64,000 bases of DNA from Prochlorococcus sp. AG-355-P16 (GTDB lineage: Bacteria > Cyanobacteriota > Cyanobacteriia > PCC-6307 > Cyanobiaceae): positions 33,934 through 97,933 of the forward strand of contig QCEQ01000001.1 of assembly GCA_003278525.1 (NCBI GenBank), read 5' to 3'. Positions 20,807 to 28,481 of this stretch are shown piece after piece. The position numbers and the translations under genes were made by a program. Numbering within the stretch: the stretch's first letter is position 1; each line of letters starts with the position of its first letter. The notes below the pieces were generated by a model. The model saw only the letters and a list, made by a program, of their open reading frames with translations. It ran no database searches and was not told the origin of the DNA.

Positions 20807-20980
20807 TTAAAGTTCCTCTCGTAAATAATTAAATAAAAGTTCTGACATCATTTCATCTAGCGTCTCAAGTCGAGTAATTTCATGAAAAGAAGCGGGCTTT
20901 CCATGTTCAATCCTGTCTAAAGATTCACGAACACTTGCCAATATTCGCAGAATCCTAGTTGATCTTTTTTCTTCATACAT
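20807..20980 (-). CDS. Small helical operon protein, 57 aa (paralog)
   Basis: Starts MYEEKRSTRILRILASVRES in a TAATG overlap with the stop of the coiled-coil gene. Helical and charged, closely similar in plan to the ORF at 20404-20577. Three neighbouring genes sharing a STR-IL-x-x-L start suggest duplication within the operon, perhaps yielding a hetero-oligomer. Function unknown. Confidence 0.6.
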   Translation of the reverse strand: MYEEKRSTRILRILASVRESLDRIEHGKPASFHEITRLETLDEMMSELLFNYLREEL

Positions 20981-21225
20981 TAGAAATTATCCGTATCAGG
21001 TAAATGTCCTTCTTCATCTTTTGGCATCTTTTCGAGCCATTTATCAATTAGATCCTTATGCTCTTTAGATACGTAATCATCTAATTGATGTTGAAGGGTT
21101 GCAACTTCACATTGGAGTGCATTTATTTGTTCTTTTAAAAGGAAGTTCAGTTCCTTTTGTTTAGCAATTTCAACAAAAAAAATTTCTCTAAATTGAAGGA
21201 ACTCTTGTGCTATTGATAAGTCCAT
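20980..21225 (-). CDS. Coiled-coil protein, 81 aa
   Basis: Residues about 15-62 form heptads (FFVEIAKQKELNFLLKEQ, then INALQCEVATLQHQLDDYVS), a clear coiled coil. The C-terminus is acidic (KMPKDEEGHLPDTDNF). It starts 8 nt after the nuclease gene. It could be a dimeric adaptor for the nuclease, which is inference from order and spacing only. Confidence 0.65.
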   Translation of the reverse strand: MDLSIAQEFLQFREIFFVEIAKQKELNFLLKEQINALQCEVATLQHQLDDYVSKEHKDLIDKWLEKMPKDEEGHLPDTDNF

Positions 21226-21233
21226 CTCCTTGT

Positions 21234-21953
21234 TTAAAGAAAATGACTAGCATCTGCAGTTACTTCATGAGAAGTTTCAATAGCTTTAGGACAACCTAAT
21301 TTCCACTCGCAATATCTGCAATTATTTGCCGATGGCTTTGCCTCAGGCATATCAGTAGCACTTGAAACTCTTAAGATATTTCTGATTCTCTTTTTAGTAG
21401 ACTCCGGCAAAACTTCATCTGTTGCATTATCGCCTGTAATTGTAAGAAACTGTTTATTTTCTTTATCCGACTTACTAGAGTTTTCCTCACCATAACAAAG
21501 TGCAAAACCAATAATCTTAGGAATTGGTTTTTTCTTAGACCAAGCAGCAGCCTGGAGCATCACTCCATAAATTCCACATTGAATCCAATGACTTTGACTT
21601 TTTTTACCACTTTTGGCATCGGCAATAAGAAGATCTCCATTAGAAAATTCAACAACTGCATCAGGTGTGCCGTATAAAACATTTCCATAAAGAGGAATCT
21701 TCTGAGTTGGACACTCCATGTGAATTTTTTCATTTGGGTATTCAGTCTGTAAATGTAAATTCAATTTGTTTAAAACTGAAGTATGTTCTAGTTGCCATTT
21801 AGAAAATGAATCATCCGTTTTATTAGCCTTATAACGAGTTGCCATCCACATACTCAAGTCACAAGAATTTTCAAAAGTTGCTGCCTTAGCTAGAACGCTT
21901 GGTCCCAAGCACTCCCAACCTCTGGCTTTGGGTTTAAAAAGATTAAAGTCCAT
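21234..21953 (-). CDS. Cas4/RecB-like PD-(D/E)XK nuclease with predicted 4Fe-4S cluster, 239 aa
   Basis: Key residues appear in the order expected of Cas4/AddB-type nucleases. A candidate N-terminal Cys (Cys15 or Cys31) and EHTS with His57 come first. GTPDAVVEF follows (Asp98), then LLIADAKSGK (Asp112, Lys114) and QCGIY (Q125xxxY129). A C-terminal CRYCEWKLGC closes the set (Cys212, Cys215, Cys221). Such enzymes are usually 5'-to-3' ssDNA exonucleases in CRISPR adaptation, recombination or phage DNA processing. No cas genes or CRISPR are present, so a phage- or element-type recombination role is likelier. Confidence 0.8.
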   Translation of the reverse strand: MDFNLFKPKARGWECLGPSVLAKAATFENSCDLSMWMATRYKANKTDDSFSKWQLEHTSVLNKLNLHLQTEYPNEKIHMECPTQKIPLYGNVLYGTPDAVVEFSNGDLLIADAKSGKKSQSHWIQCGIYGVMLQAAAWSKKKPIPKIIGFALCYGEENSSKSDKENKQFLTITGDNATDEVLPESTKKRIRNILRVSSATDMPEAKPSANNCRYCEWKLGCPKAIETSHEVTADASHFL

Positions 21954-21980
21954 AATAAAAATTAGTTAAGTTTGATAAAT

Positions 21981-22760
21981 TTATTTTTTATATTTTTTTG
22001 GAGGCAAACATATGCCTATAAACATAGGAAGTCCAAAATCATGACATTTTTGAGTTGCTGTTGCCATAAGATTCTCAAGAATATTTAAAGTTTCTTCCTG
22101 ATCACTATCTTCAAGATCTAGTACTTCGTTCTGAGCTACAGTTTCTGCTCTAGTTGCTGATACTGGCGGAGTTGCTGTTGTTGATGGTGGAGTTGCTGTT
22201 GTTGATGGTGGAGTTGCTGTTGTTGATGATGGAGTTCCTGTTGTTATTGATGGTGGAGTTCCTGTTGTTGGTGGTGGAGTTGCTGCAACTTCATCAATTA
22301 GGTCTGCTCTACTATCTGCACCAGTTGTAGTTAACACTTCATCAACTAGTTCTTTTTCATTGCTAGGTATCAATGAAGGTGTTGTATCAACAGAGCCTGC
22401 CGCAATACCTTCTAAACGTTTCTTTGCATCTACTTCAACAAGGTCATCAAAACTTTTAGTGAAAAGTTTACCAGTTCCAGGTTTTTTACAAGGCTTAATA
22501 TATTCGCCTTTAAGTGCAAGTCCAGTGGAATAGTTATAGTCAGAGCCTTGCTCCAAGCAAATAAGAAAAACTCTTTCTTCTCCATTATTGGCAATTACTC
22601 CATTAAGGTATGGTCCATAAAAACTATTATTCAAACCAGGCATAACTCTCACACACATACCTTCATCAATAGTTGTTTCATCATTTTTTTTGCTGCCATC
22701 TAATATTTCTGAAAATGGCGTGGTCCAGGCATTGAACCATCTACTATTTTTAGTCTTCAT
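21981..22760 (-). CDS. Hypothetical operon protein with TPPSTTA repeats, 259 aa
   Basis: I choose the ATG at 22760 (MKTKNSRWFNAWTTPFSEIL). In-frame starts at 22787 and 22814 would overlap the upstream ORF more deeply. Residues about 1-110 look like a compact beta-rich domain (MCVRVMPGL, then YGPYLNGVIA and ERVFLICLEQG). A low-complexity linker of 7-residue TPPSTTA-type repeats follows, then a short acidic and hydrophobic C-terminus. This layout (globular domain, flexible linker, acidic tail region) recalls single-strand DNA-binding proteins, but no fold is recognised. Confidence 0.6.
   Translation of the reverse strand: MKTKNSRWFNAWTTPFSEILDGSKKNDETTIDEGMCVRVMPGLNNSFYGPYLNGVIANNGEERVFLICLEQGSDYNYSTGLALKGEYIKPCKKPGTGKLFTKSFDDLVEVDAKKRLEGIAAGSVDTTPSLIPSNEKELVDEVLTTTGADSRADLIDEVAATPPPTTGTPPSITTGTPSSTTATPPSTTATPPSTTATPPVSATRAETVAQNEVLDLEDSDQEETLNILENLMATATQKCHDFGLPMFIGICLPPKKYKK
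22168..22285 (-). repeat. Tandem 21 bp repeats encoding TPPSTTA units
   Basis: About five to six units of the GGAGTTGCTGTTGTTGATGGT type (plus strand), the central ones identical. They are in frame and encode a Thr/Pro linker. Copy number is probably variable among strains. Confidence 0.85.
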
Positions 22761-22926
22761 GGCAGTAGTACTCGCTATCGGGAACATGAGGATTATTTCT
22801 CCAATAATCTTCAAAGAGAGTTTTTTTCTTAATCTGCACCAAATTATTTTTTGGTAATTGCTTCTTACTTTTCTCCTGAGAAGACAGTTTAGAGCTGGAG
22901 ATTACTTTAGTTTCCTGCTGATACAT
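22750..22926 (-). CDS. Small basic protein, first gene of the minus-strand operon, 58 aa
   Basis: Starts MYQQETKVISSSKLSSQEKS. Lys/Gln/Ser-rich and probably disordered at first, then TLFEDYWRNNPHVPDSEYYCHED. Its 3' end overlaps the 259 aa gene by 11 nt, tying it into the operon. The upstream AT-rich divergent region (22927-23169) should hold the operon promoter. Function unknown. Confidence 0.5.
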   Translation of the reverse strand: MYQQETKVISSSKLSSQEKSKKQLPKNNLVQIKKKTLFEDYWRNNPHVPDSEYYCHED

Positions 22927-23169
22927 AAAAAATGTTATATAGTATTACTAATTTTAGTATCTAATTTTAGTAATGTCAAGCAACTAATCCATCAAACACA
23001 AGTAAATTTTCCCCATTTAATTTAAAATTCCAAAATAATTAAAAAAATATTTAAAGTTTTGCAAAAGTGTTTAAAGATTAGACTACTAAATTTATCTATT
23101 TTAAATTACTATTGTTAAGTATATTTTTTATAATATAATTAAGTAAAACATTTTTTAATTATTTTAAGA

Positions 23170-24252
23170 ATGGCTGAGAATATTAAAGATCTCCCAATAG
23201 AAAAAATTGAATCGATAATTTCTTCTGCAAAAAGATGTTTAATTTTTATAGACCATTTTGGATATCTTTTAGGAAATTACTCATTAATGAGTAATGATCA
23301 AGAGAAAAAGAATCTAAATTTTGATGATACTATTGACCAGATAGAGAATGAAGAGGCATATCTTTGGTTTTTGAATTTAATTAATGCAAAATATACTCCA
23401 GGGAAAAATGAGGATTTATCTGATAAAAGAGACGGTTTTATTCCTTTTTTAAAGGTTTTTGATTATTTAAAAGACAACAATATTCCTCTCTTACCTTGGA
23501 GTTACATTTATCAAAATGCACATATTTATAATCAAAATGTTGAGGATAATTATCTCTCTTTGGAGGAAGAATTTACAAATGAAATTACAACTGAGAAAGA
23601 TTATTTAGGAAAATATTATTTTGATGACTTGTTTAAAATAGTAACCTCAAAAATGAGGCAATTTCCAAGATCAAATGAAATTTATCAACTTTTATCTGTA
23701 TGTCTAATATCAGAATTTATGGGAAAGGAGTATGAATTAAAAGAATTAACCAAAAGTAAAATTGATAAAAATGTAATTAAAGAACTATTTGTTAAATATT
23801 ATGAAAAGTTTGAATTAGATCTCAAATCAAAAATACCTACAGTTGTGAAAAGCCAGGAGAAAAGCTGGACAGATCTAAGCAACTATATGATTTCATTACA
23901 GAAAAAAATAATTGAAATTAGGACAAAATATTTAAAATCATATAAACAGTTAATTCATGATGAAAAAGTTAAATTAACAATTAAGAGAGAAAAATTAGAA
24001 AAGTTATTCTCTGAGATTAATCATTTTTTAGATATTAATAACATTGATCCAAGAAGTTGGGAATCAAGCTCAAATTTTCCATCTATTTCAGAAGTTAAAC
24101 AAATGAGTTTAGGTCCAACATTGCTTTCAAAAATTCAAATTGGAGATGGTGATCAAATTAAAGGATTTCCAAAAATAAGGGAGGCTTTTTTCGAAGACCT
24201 TAAAAATAATTCTCTTAATGAAAGTAATTTACCCCAACCAACAAATAGGTAA
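23170..24252 (+). CDS. Hypothetical protein, 360 aa
   Basis: Starts MAENIKDLPIEKIESIISSA. Soluble and mostly helical, with a long charged coiled segment at about residues 205-290 (IPTVVKSQEKSWTDLSN and onward, through KLTIKREKLEKLFSEIN). No catalytic motif, Cys cluster or membrane helix is visible. It is transcribed divergently from the nuclease operon and lies inside the second EVE-bounded cassette, so it could be a partner of that operon. AT-rich like the island. Confidence 0.6.
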   Translation: MAENIKDLPIEKIESIISSAKRCLIFIDHFGYLLGNYSLMSNDQEKKNLNFDDTIDQIENEEAYLWFLNLINAKYTPGKNEDLSDKRDGFIPFLKVFDYLKDNNIPLLPWSYIYQNAHIYNQNVEDNYLSLEEEFTNEITTEKDYLGKYYFDDLFKIVTSKMRQFPRSNEIYQLLSVCLISEFMGKEYELKELTKSKIDKNVIKELFVKYYEKFELDLKSKIPTVVKSQEKSWTDLSNYMISLQKKIIEIRTKYLKSYKQLIHDEKVKLTIKREKLEKLFSEINHFLDINNIDPRSWESSSNFPSISEVKQMSLGPTLLSKIQIGDGDQIKGFPKIREAFFEDLKNNSLNESNLPQPTNR

Positions 24253-24369
24253 CAATCCCATAGTTATTCAAAACGATATTGTAAAACTGATAAAAATAAG
24301 CAATGTGGATGGAAAAAAAGTTTTATAAATTTTTTAGAACTCACAACGATATTTAAATAATTCTAATTA

Positions 24370-24494
24370 CCCCTATGCCACCCATCACTTTCCTAAATAG
24401 GAACTTTGATGGATAATAAATCTAATAAAGCAAATCACATAAAATTATGTTCACGATTTGTTCACAATTAATAATTTCCTCATAATCTATTGGT
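24370..24494 (+). repeat. EVE-gene upstream repeat, copy R3 (intact locus)
   Basis: Upstream region of the intact EVE gene and the reference copy for R1 and R2. It has the sharp C-run left edge, the inverted TCCTA-aa-TAGGA near 24391, the GTTCACGAT/GTTCACAAT pair at 24449-24468, and AATTTCCT before the ATG at a 125 nt distance. Confidence 0.75.
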
Positions 24495-24953
24495 ATGACT
24501 AAAGAAAACTACTGGCTAATGAAAAGTGAACCTGATGCTTACAGCATAGATACTTTAAAAAAAGACGGTGTAACTTTATGGGACGGAATAAGAAATTATC
24601 AGGCTCGAAATTTTATGAGAAAAATGAATAAAGGAGATAAAGTTTTTTTCTATCATTCGAACTGTAAACCTCCAGGAATTGTAGGACTTATGGAGGTAAT
24701 AGATCTAAATATTGTTGATCCTACTCAATTTGATAAAGATTCAAAATATTTTGATCCAAAATCAAAACCTGATAATCCGAGATGGGATTGTGCAAAAGTA
24801 AAATTTAAATCTAAATCAGTTAAGATTTTAAGTCTACCTGAATTAAAGATTTTATTTAATGAGGATGAGTTATTAGTAGTAAAAAAAGGAAATAGGTTAT
24901 CTATACTACCTGTCAGAAATGATATTGCAAAAATACTGCTAGAAAAAATATAA
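24495..24953 (+). CDS. EVE-domain (PUA-like) protein, 152 aa
   Basis: Starts MTKENYWLMKSEPDAYSIDT and continues GVTLWDGIRNYQARNFM, then MNKGDKVFFYHSNCKPPGIVG. This is the hallmark sequence of EVE domains (the THYN1 family), which fold like PUA domains and are thought to bind modified bases in DNA or RNA. The length is the full single-domain size. It is the intact member of three copies of its 5' end in this window, and it marks the right border of the island. Confidence 0.92.
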   Translation: MTKENYWLMKSEPDAYSIDTLKKDGVTLWDGIRNYQARNFMRKMNKGDKVFFYHSNCKPPGIVGLMEVIDLNIVDPTQFDKDSKYFDPKSKPDNPRWDCAKVKFKSKSVKILSLPELKILFNEDELLVVKKGNRLSILPVRNDIAKILLEKI

Positions 24954-24959
24954 AAAATC

Positions 24960-25211
24960 TTAATCCTTAAAATTCATTGAAAACATATTACCAATATAGA
25001 GTCTCGTTAAATCCCTGTTTTGAAATCCTTTTTGCATCAAAAATCCTGCAATAGCTGCTTGTAGTATCCTGTATTGATCCCAGTTAGGATGCTCCTCAAC
25101 GAATTCTTTCATAGCCTTTTGAAGATTTTCTTGAAGTTCACATTTAAAACTTATTACTTCATCTTTATCATTTAATACTTTTGAATTTTTGTCGTAATTT
25201 AGCTCTTGCAT
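24960..25211 (-). CDS. DUF2811-like cyanobacterial protein, 83 aa
   Basis: The central segment LQKAMKEFVEEHPNWDQYRI, then LQAAIAGFLMQKG, matches the short cyanobacterial family I know as DUF2811 (an E-x-HPNWDQ-R motif followed by a hydrophobic helix). Helical and soluble. Function unknown. Convergent with the EVE gene, only 6 nt apart. Confidence 0.65.
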   Translation of the reverse strand: MQELNYDKNSKVLNDKDEVISFKCELQENLQKAMKEFVEEHPNWDQYRILQAAIAGFLMQKGFQNRDLTRLYIGNMFSMNFKD

Positions 25212-25408
25212 ATTGAAGAAATTTTTGAAATTTGAAATCTACTAAGATTTAGTTTTCTCCAAAAATACTAAATCGTCAACAAGAATTATTAAGAGACAGT
25301 CTCAGGTTATAGAATAATGAGAATTTAGTCATAATGGGGAAAGTCATTGAAATTAATTTTGTAAAATTAAATCTTACTTAAATATAAAGATTTATATATA
25401 ATCAGAAG

Positions 25409-25471
25409 TTTTCCACATGCTTTAGATCATCAAATATTTTTTAAAAATAAACTGTGGAAAAGTTGTGAAAA
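25409..25471. promoter_or_regulatory. DnaA-box cluster
   Basis: TTTTCCACA at 25409-25417 exactly matches the cyanobacterial DnaA box. TGTGGAAAA at 25453-25461 is a perfect inverted copy, and TTGTGAAAA at 25463-25471 is a one-mismatch copy. They lie in a 313 nt gene-free AT-rich gap (25212-25524). Three boxes in 63 nt is unlikely by chance. They could be a DnaA-titration or regulatory site, or part of an origin. Confidence 0.55.
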
Positions 25472-25524
25472 AATTTTTTTTGGAGGGGGAAATATTTTCT
25501 AAAATTTCCAATTTTATTTATCTT

Positions 25525-25896
25525 TTAATCCATTGATTCCCACATGTTTTTTATTTCATAAAATAAATTTTGTGCTATTGGTATCGGCCAATACATTTCG
25601 AAGGATCTAGTTTGATCTTGACTTTCAAAAACGAACCTTAAACTCCATTCATTCTTTTTCCCTTCTAACTCAATGTACCAAGGTAGTTGTTCTAATTCTA
25701 AAGTAATAGACTCTTCGTCCATTAGTTCGTTCTTGATGCCTAATAGTTGCTCATTAATTCTTAAAAGTAAAAGATAAAGCGAATGGAATTCACTTTTTTG
25801 TAACTCGATTGACCAATTATCAATACCAATCAAAAAGCAAAATTTGCCTTTTTTCAAATCTTTAAGTAATCTCCAACTTTTTTGGTCTTTTACCAA
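25525..25896 (-). CDS. DUF1818-like cyanobacterial protein, 123 aa
   Basis: The pattern WRLLKDLKKGKFCFLIGIDNWSIEL in pieces, then LMDEESITLELEQLPWYIELEG and WSLRFVFES, fits the cyanobacterial DUF1818 family, which is about 110-125 aa and found next to rpoZ in many picocyanobacteria. Soluble alpha/beta protein of unknown function. It lies 2 nt downstream of rpoZ and is surely cotranscribed with it. Confidence 0.7.
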   Translation of the reverse strand: MVKDQKSWRLLKDLKKGKFCFLIGIDNWSIELQKSEFHSLYLLLLRINEQLLGIKNELMDEESITLELEQLPWYIELEGKKNEWSLRFVFESQDQTRSFEMYWPIPIAQNLFYEIKNMWESMD

Positions 25897-25898
25897 AA

Positions 25899-26135
25899 TT
25901 AGCCTGGAAGTAAATCTGGTTGATCTTGTTCATCACTTAGTTCAATAATTGACCTTTGAACAGGTTTAATAGTTGACTCTTCTAATAAGCCATCAAAATC
26001 ATCAAAACGTCTTTGTTTAGCTCTGAAAGCAATTTTCACTGTAGTTAGATATCTATTAGTTGATTTTCTTATCAAGCTCTCACCTCTCTTTGCAAGATCA
26101 TTAGAATCAATTCCTGCATTATTAGATATGTTCAT
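25899..26135 (-). CDS. rpoZ: RNA polymerase omega subunit
   Basis: 78 aa. [20 protein letters not shown], then [20 protein letters not shown] and [19 protein letters not shown] are the signature of cyanobacterial RpoZ. Omega helps the beta' subunit fold and supports sigma choice in the cyanobacterial holoenzyme. First gene of a minus-strand pair with the DUF1818-like gene, divergent from the Hsp70-like gene. Confidence 0.93.
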   Translation of the reverse strand: MNISNNAGIDSNDLAKRGESLIRKSTNRYLTTVKIAFRAKQRRFDDFDGLLEESTIKPVQRSIIELSDEQDQPDLLPG

Positions 26136-26231
26136 TAAAAAAAGTTTTTACTATAAAATGTATTTTACAATTTATTCGACCGTTTCAAAACATAAATTAC
26201 AAAAAGAACTTAATTGATTAAATAATTTCTT

Positions 26232-27800
26232 ATGGAAGAGAGTTTATCTGGAACACTTGCTATCGATTTAGGGAACACTAATACTGTTGTAGCTTTTCAA
26301 GATCAAAAAGATATAAATTCTGTTTTAGTTGAAATACCGAATATTACATCATCTCCAGGAGTTATACCTTCAGCAGTTTGGTTCGAAGAACCTTCAAAGA
26401 TTACCAAGATTGGTATTAGTGCTCTAAACATGAGGGATAACTCAAATTCTGATTTATTTTTTCATTCGAACTTTAAAAGATTAATTGGAAATTCTATTGA
26501 AAAAAATAACCCAAAAAATATCTTAAAACCTAATGAATGTGGTGAAAAGTTTTTTCAAATTTTATGGGCAAACATTCCGCACAAGTATGAGATCAAAAGG
26601 CTTGTTTTAACTGCTCCTATAGATACATACAAGGGGTACAGAGAGTGGTTGGTTAACCTTTGCGAGAAAATATCTGTAGATGAAATAGCCCTTGTTGATG
26701 AGCCTACTGCTGCAAGTTTGGGAATAAATGTACCATTTGGCTCAAAAATTATGACATTAGATATTGGAGGAAGTACAGTTGATATGAATATAGTCAAAAT
26801 AGAAGGAGGAGAAGGGAAATCTGGTCCAATAGCTGAACTATTAAAATTCAAAGGAAATGATGTAAGCTCAATTTCAAAACAAAAAATAAGGTGTGCCGAA
26901 ATAATTGGCAAAACAGGCTCCAAAATTGGTGGGAAAGATATTGATCAATGGATAGTTGATTATTTTATTCCAGGTAATAATTATGTCACTAATCTTTCAA
27001 AGGCAGAAGAAATAAAATGTAAACTCAGTTCATCTGCAATCAAATATGAAAATAAATATCCAATAAAATTATTTACTGAACAAAATAAAGAAAATAATTT
27101 TTACCTAAGTAAAGAAATATTTGAGGAAATACTCATTGCCAATAATCTTCTTAATCACCTTAACTCTTTACTAAAAGATTTATTAAATCAAGCAAGGGGT
27201 AAATTTTGTACAATTGAAGACTTAAATGCAATTGTTTTGGTTGGTGGAGGAACTCAAATACCATTAATTAAAGAATGGATTACAAAAAAAATTCCAAAAA
27301 TTCAAATAAAGTCGCCACCACCTATTGAATCAATAGCCTTGGGAGCTTTAGCAATGACCCCGGGGGTAAAAATTAAAGACATATTAAACAAAGGATTATC
27401 TATAAGATTATTTAATAAAAGAGAGCAAAAACACTTTTGGCATCCTATTTTTTGGAAAGGGCAAACATGGCCAACAGAAACACCCTTTAAACTGATTCTT
27501 CAAGCTAGTAAAAAGAATCAAAAAATATTCGAAATAATAATTGGACAGACACAAAAAGAAAGAGCATATGATGTTATTTTTGAGAATGGATTACCAAAGT
27601 TATCAGAGATTCAAAATGAAGAAGAAATTATAAGGTGGGACAAAAAACCACTTAAAATAGTATTAAAAAATAAATCTAATATTGGAGAAGACACCTTAAA
27701 ACTTTTTTTTAAAATTACAAAAAACGCTGACTTATCAGTTAAGTGTTTCGATATTAAAGATGAATTTTTTGGAGAATATAATTTAGGAAATATCCTCTGA
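26232..27800 (+). CDS. Hsp70/DnaK-like ATPase, 522 aa
   Basis: The actin-like ATPase core is clear: GTLAIDLGNTNTVVAF (phosphate 1), LTAPIDTYKGYREW, VDEPTAASLGINV, IMTLDIGGSTVDMNI (phosphate 2) and IVLVGGGTQIPLI (adenosine motif). At 522 aa it is shorter than DnaK (about 635), and residues about 380-522 form a diverged substrate-binding beta domain without the helical lid and EEVD-like tail. Likely a specialised Hsp70 family member of cyanobacteria rather than the general chaperone. Confidence 0.85.
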   Translation: MEESLSGTLAIDLGNTNTVVAFQDQKDINSVLVEIPNITSSPGVIPSAVWFEEPSKITKIGISALNMRDNSNSDLFFHSNFKRLIGNSIEKNNPKNILKPNECGEKFFQILWANIPHKYEIKRLVLTAPIDTYKGYREWLVNLCEKISVDEIALVDEPTAASLGINVPFGSKIMTLDIGGSTVDMNIVKIEGGEGKSGPIAELLKFKGNDVSSISKQKIRCAEIIGKTGSKIGGKDIDQWIVDYFIPGNNYVTNLSKAEEIKCKLSSSAIKYENKYPIKLFTEQNKENNFYLSKEIFEEILIANNLLNHLNSLLKDLLNQARGKFCTIEDLNAIVLVGGGTQIPLIKEWITKKIPKIQIKSPPPIESIALGALAMTPGVKIKDILNKGLSIRLFNKREQKHFWHPIFWKGQTWPTETPFKLILQASKKNQKIFEIIIGQTQKERAYDVIFENGLPKLSEIQNEEEIIRWDKKPLKIVLKNKSNIGEDTLKLFFKITKNADLSVKCFDIKDEFFGEYNLGNIL

Positions 27801-27807
27801 AAGATTG

Positions 27808-28344
27808 CTATTCAAGAAAAACTCCTTCTTCATTATCTACATTATTTAAACGTAAACTAATACTTTCAATTTTACTAGTTGGCACTTTTTTACCACAAAA
27901 ATCTGGTTGAATAGGCAATTCTCTATGACCTCTATCTATCATTACCAATAACATTACTCTTTGAGGTCTGCCCCATGAATATAAAGCATCCATTGCAGCT
28001 CTAATTGTTCTTCCTGTGAAAATTACATCATCTATTAAAAGAATTTCTTGTTTCTCAATAGGAGTTGGAATATCTGCAGCTTGCATTAGACGAGTTCCAA
28101 CTCTATTTTGGTCATCTCTATAAAAAGTTGGATCAATTGATCCTTTTTTAAAGCTTATACCTGTCTTAGAGAATAATTCCTTTTCTAGCACTTCGGTCAA
28201 CTCAATACCTCTAGTCGGAATGCCAACTAATAAAAGGTTTTCAAGATTTTTTACTTTTTCGATAATTTCAGAAGTTAAACGCGAAATAGTTTTTCTAAGC
28301 TCAACTTCAGTAAGTATTACGATCTTTTTTGTATTTTTGGACAT
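27808..28344 (-). CDS. pyrR: PyrR, bifunctional pyr regulator/uracil phosphoribosyltransferase
   Basis: 178 aa. The PRPP-binding loop LLIDDVIFTGRTIRAAMDAL and LLVGIPTRGIELTEVLEKEL are diagnostic. VMLLVMIDRGHRELPIQPDF is the C-terminal signature. PyrR makes UMP from uracil and PRPP; in many bacteria it also controls pyr genes by RNA attenuation, though no pyr operon is nearby here. Convergent with the Hsp70-like gene. Confidence 0.9.
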   Translation of the reverse strand: MSKNTKKIVILTEVELRKTISRLTSEIIEKVKNLENLLLVGIPTRGIELTEVLEKELFSKTGISFKKGSIDPTFYRDDQNRVGTRLMQAADIPTPIEKQEILLIDDVIFTGRTIRAAMDALYSWGRPQRVMLLVMIDRGHRELPIQPDFCGKKVPTSKIESISLRLNNVDNEEGVFLE

Positions 28345-28481
28345 GATTTATCAATAAATAAAAGTCGTCTAATATTTTCATAAATTAGCAAAAGCTAACT
28401 ATGTTAAATATAAATTGTTAAATAGTAACGTTTAAAGCTAAATTTAAGGTTGGATCAGTTAAAAATGAATTTGATCTAAAA

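Noticed and set aside
21234-21953. CRISPR adaptation locus because of the Cas4-like nuclease
   Set aside because: No cas1/cas2 or other cas gene and no repeat-spacer array in the window.
1-24500. Prophage
   Set aside because: No structural, lysis, terminase, polymerase or integrase gene was recognised; only a nuclease operon and an HNH gene hint at mobile DNA.
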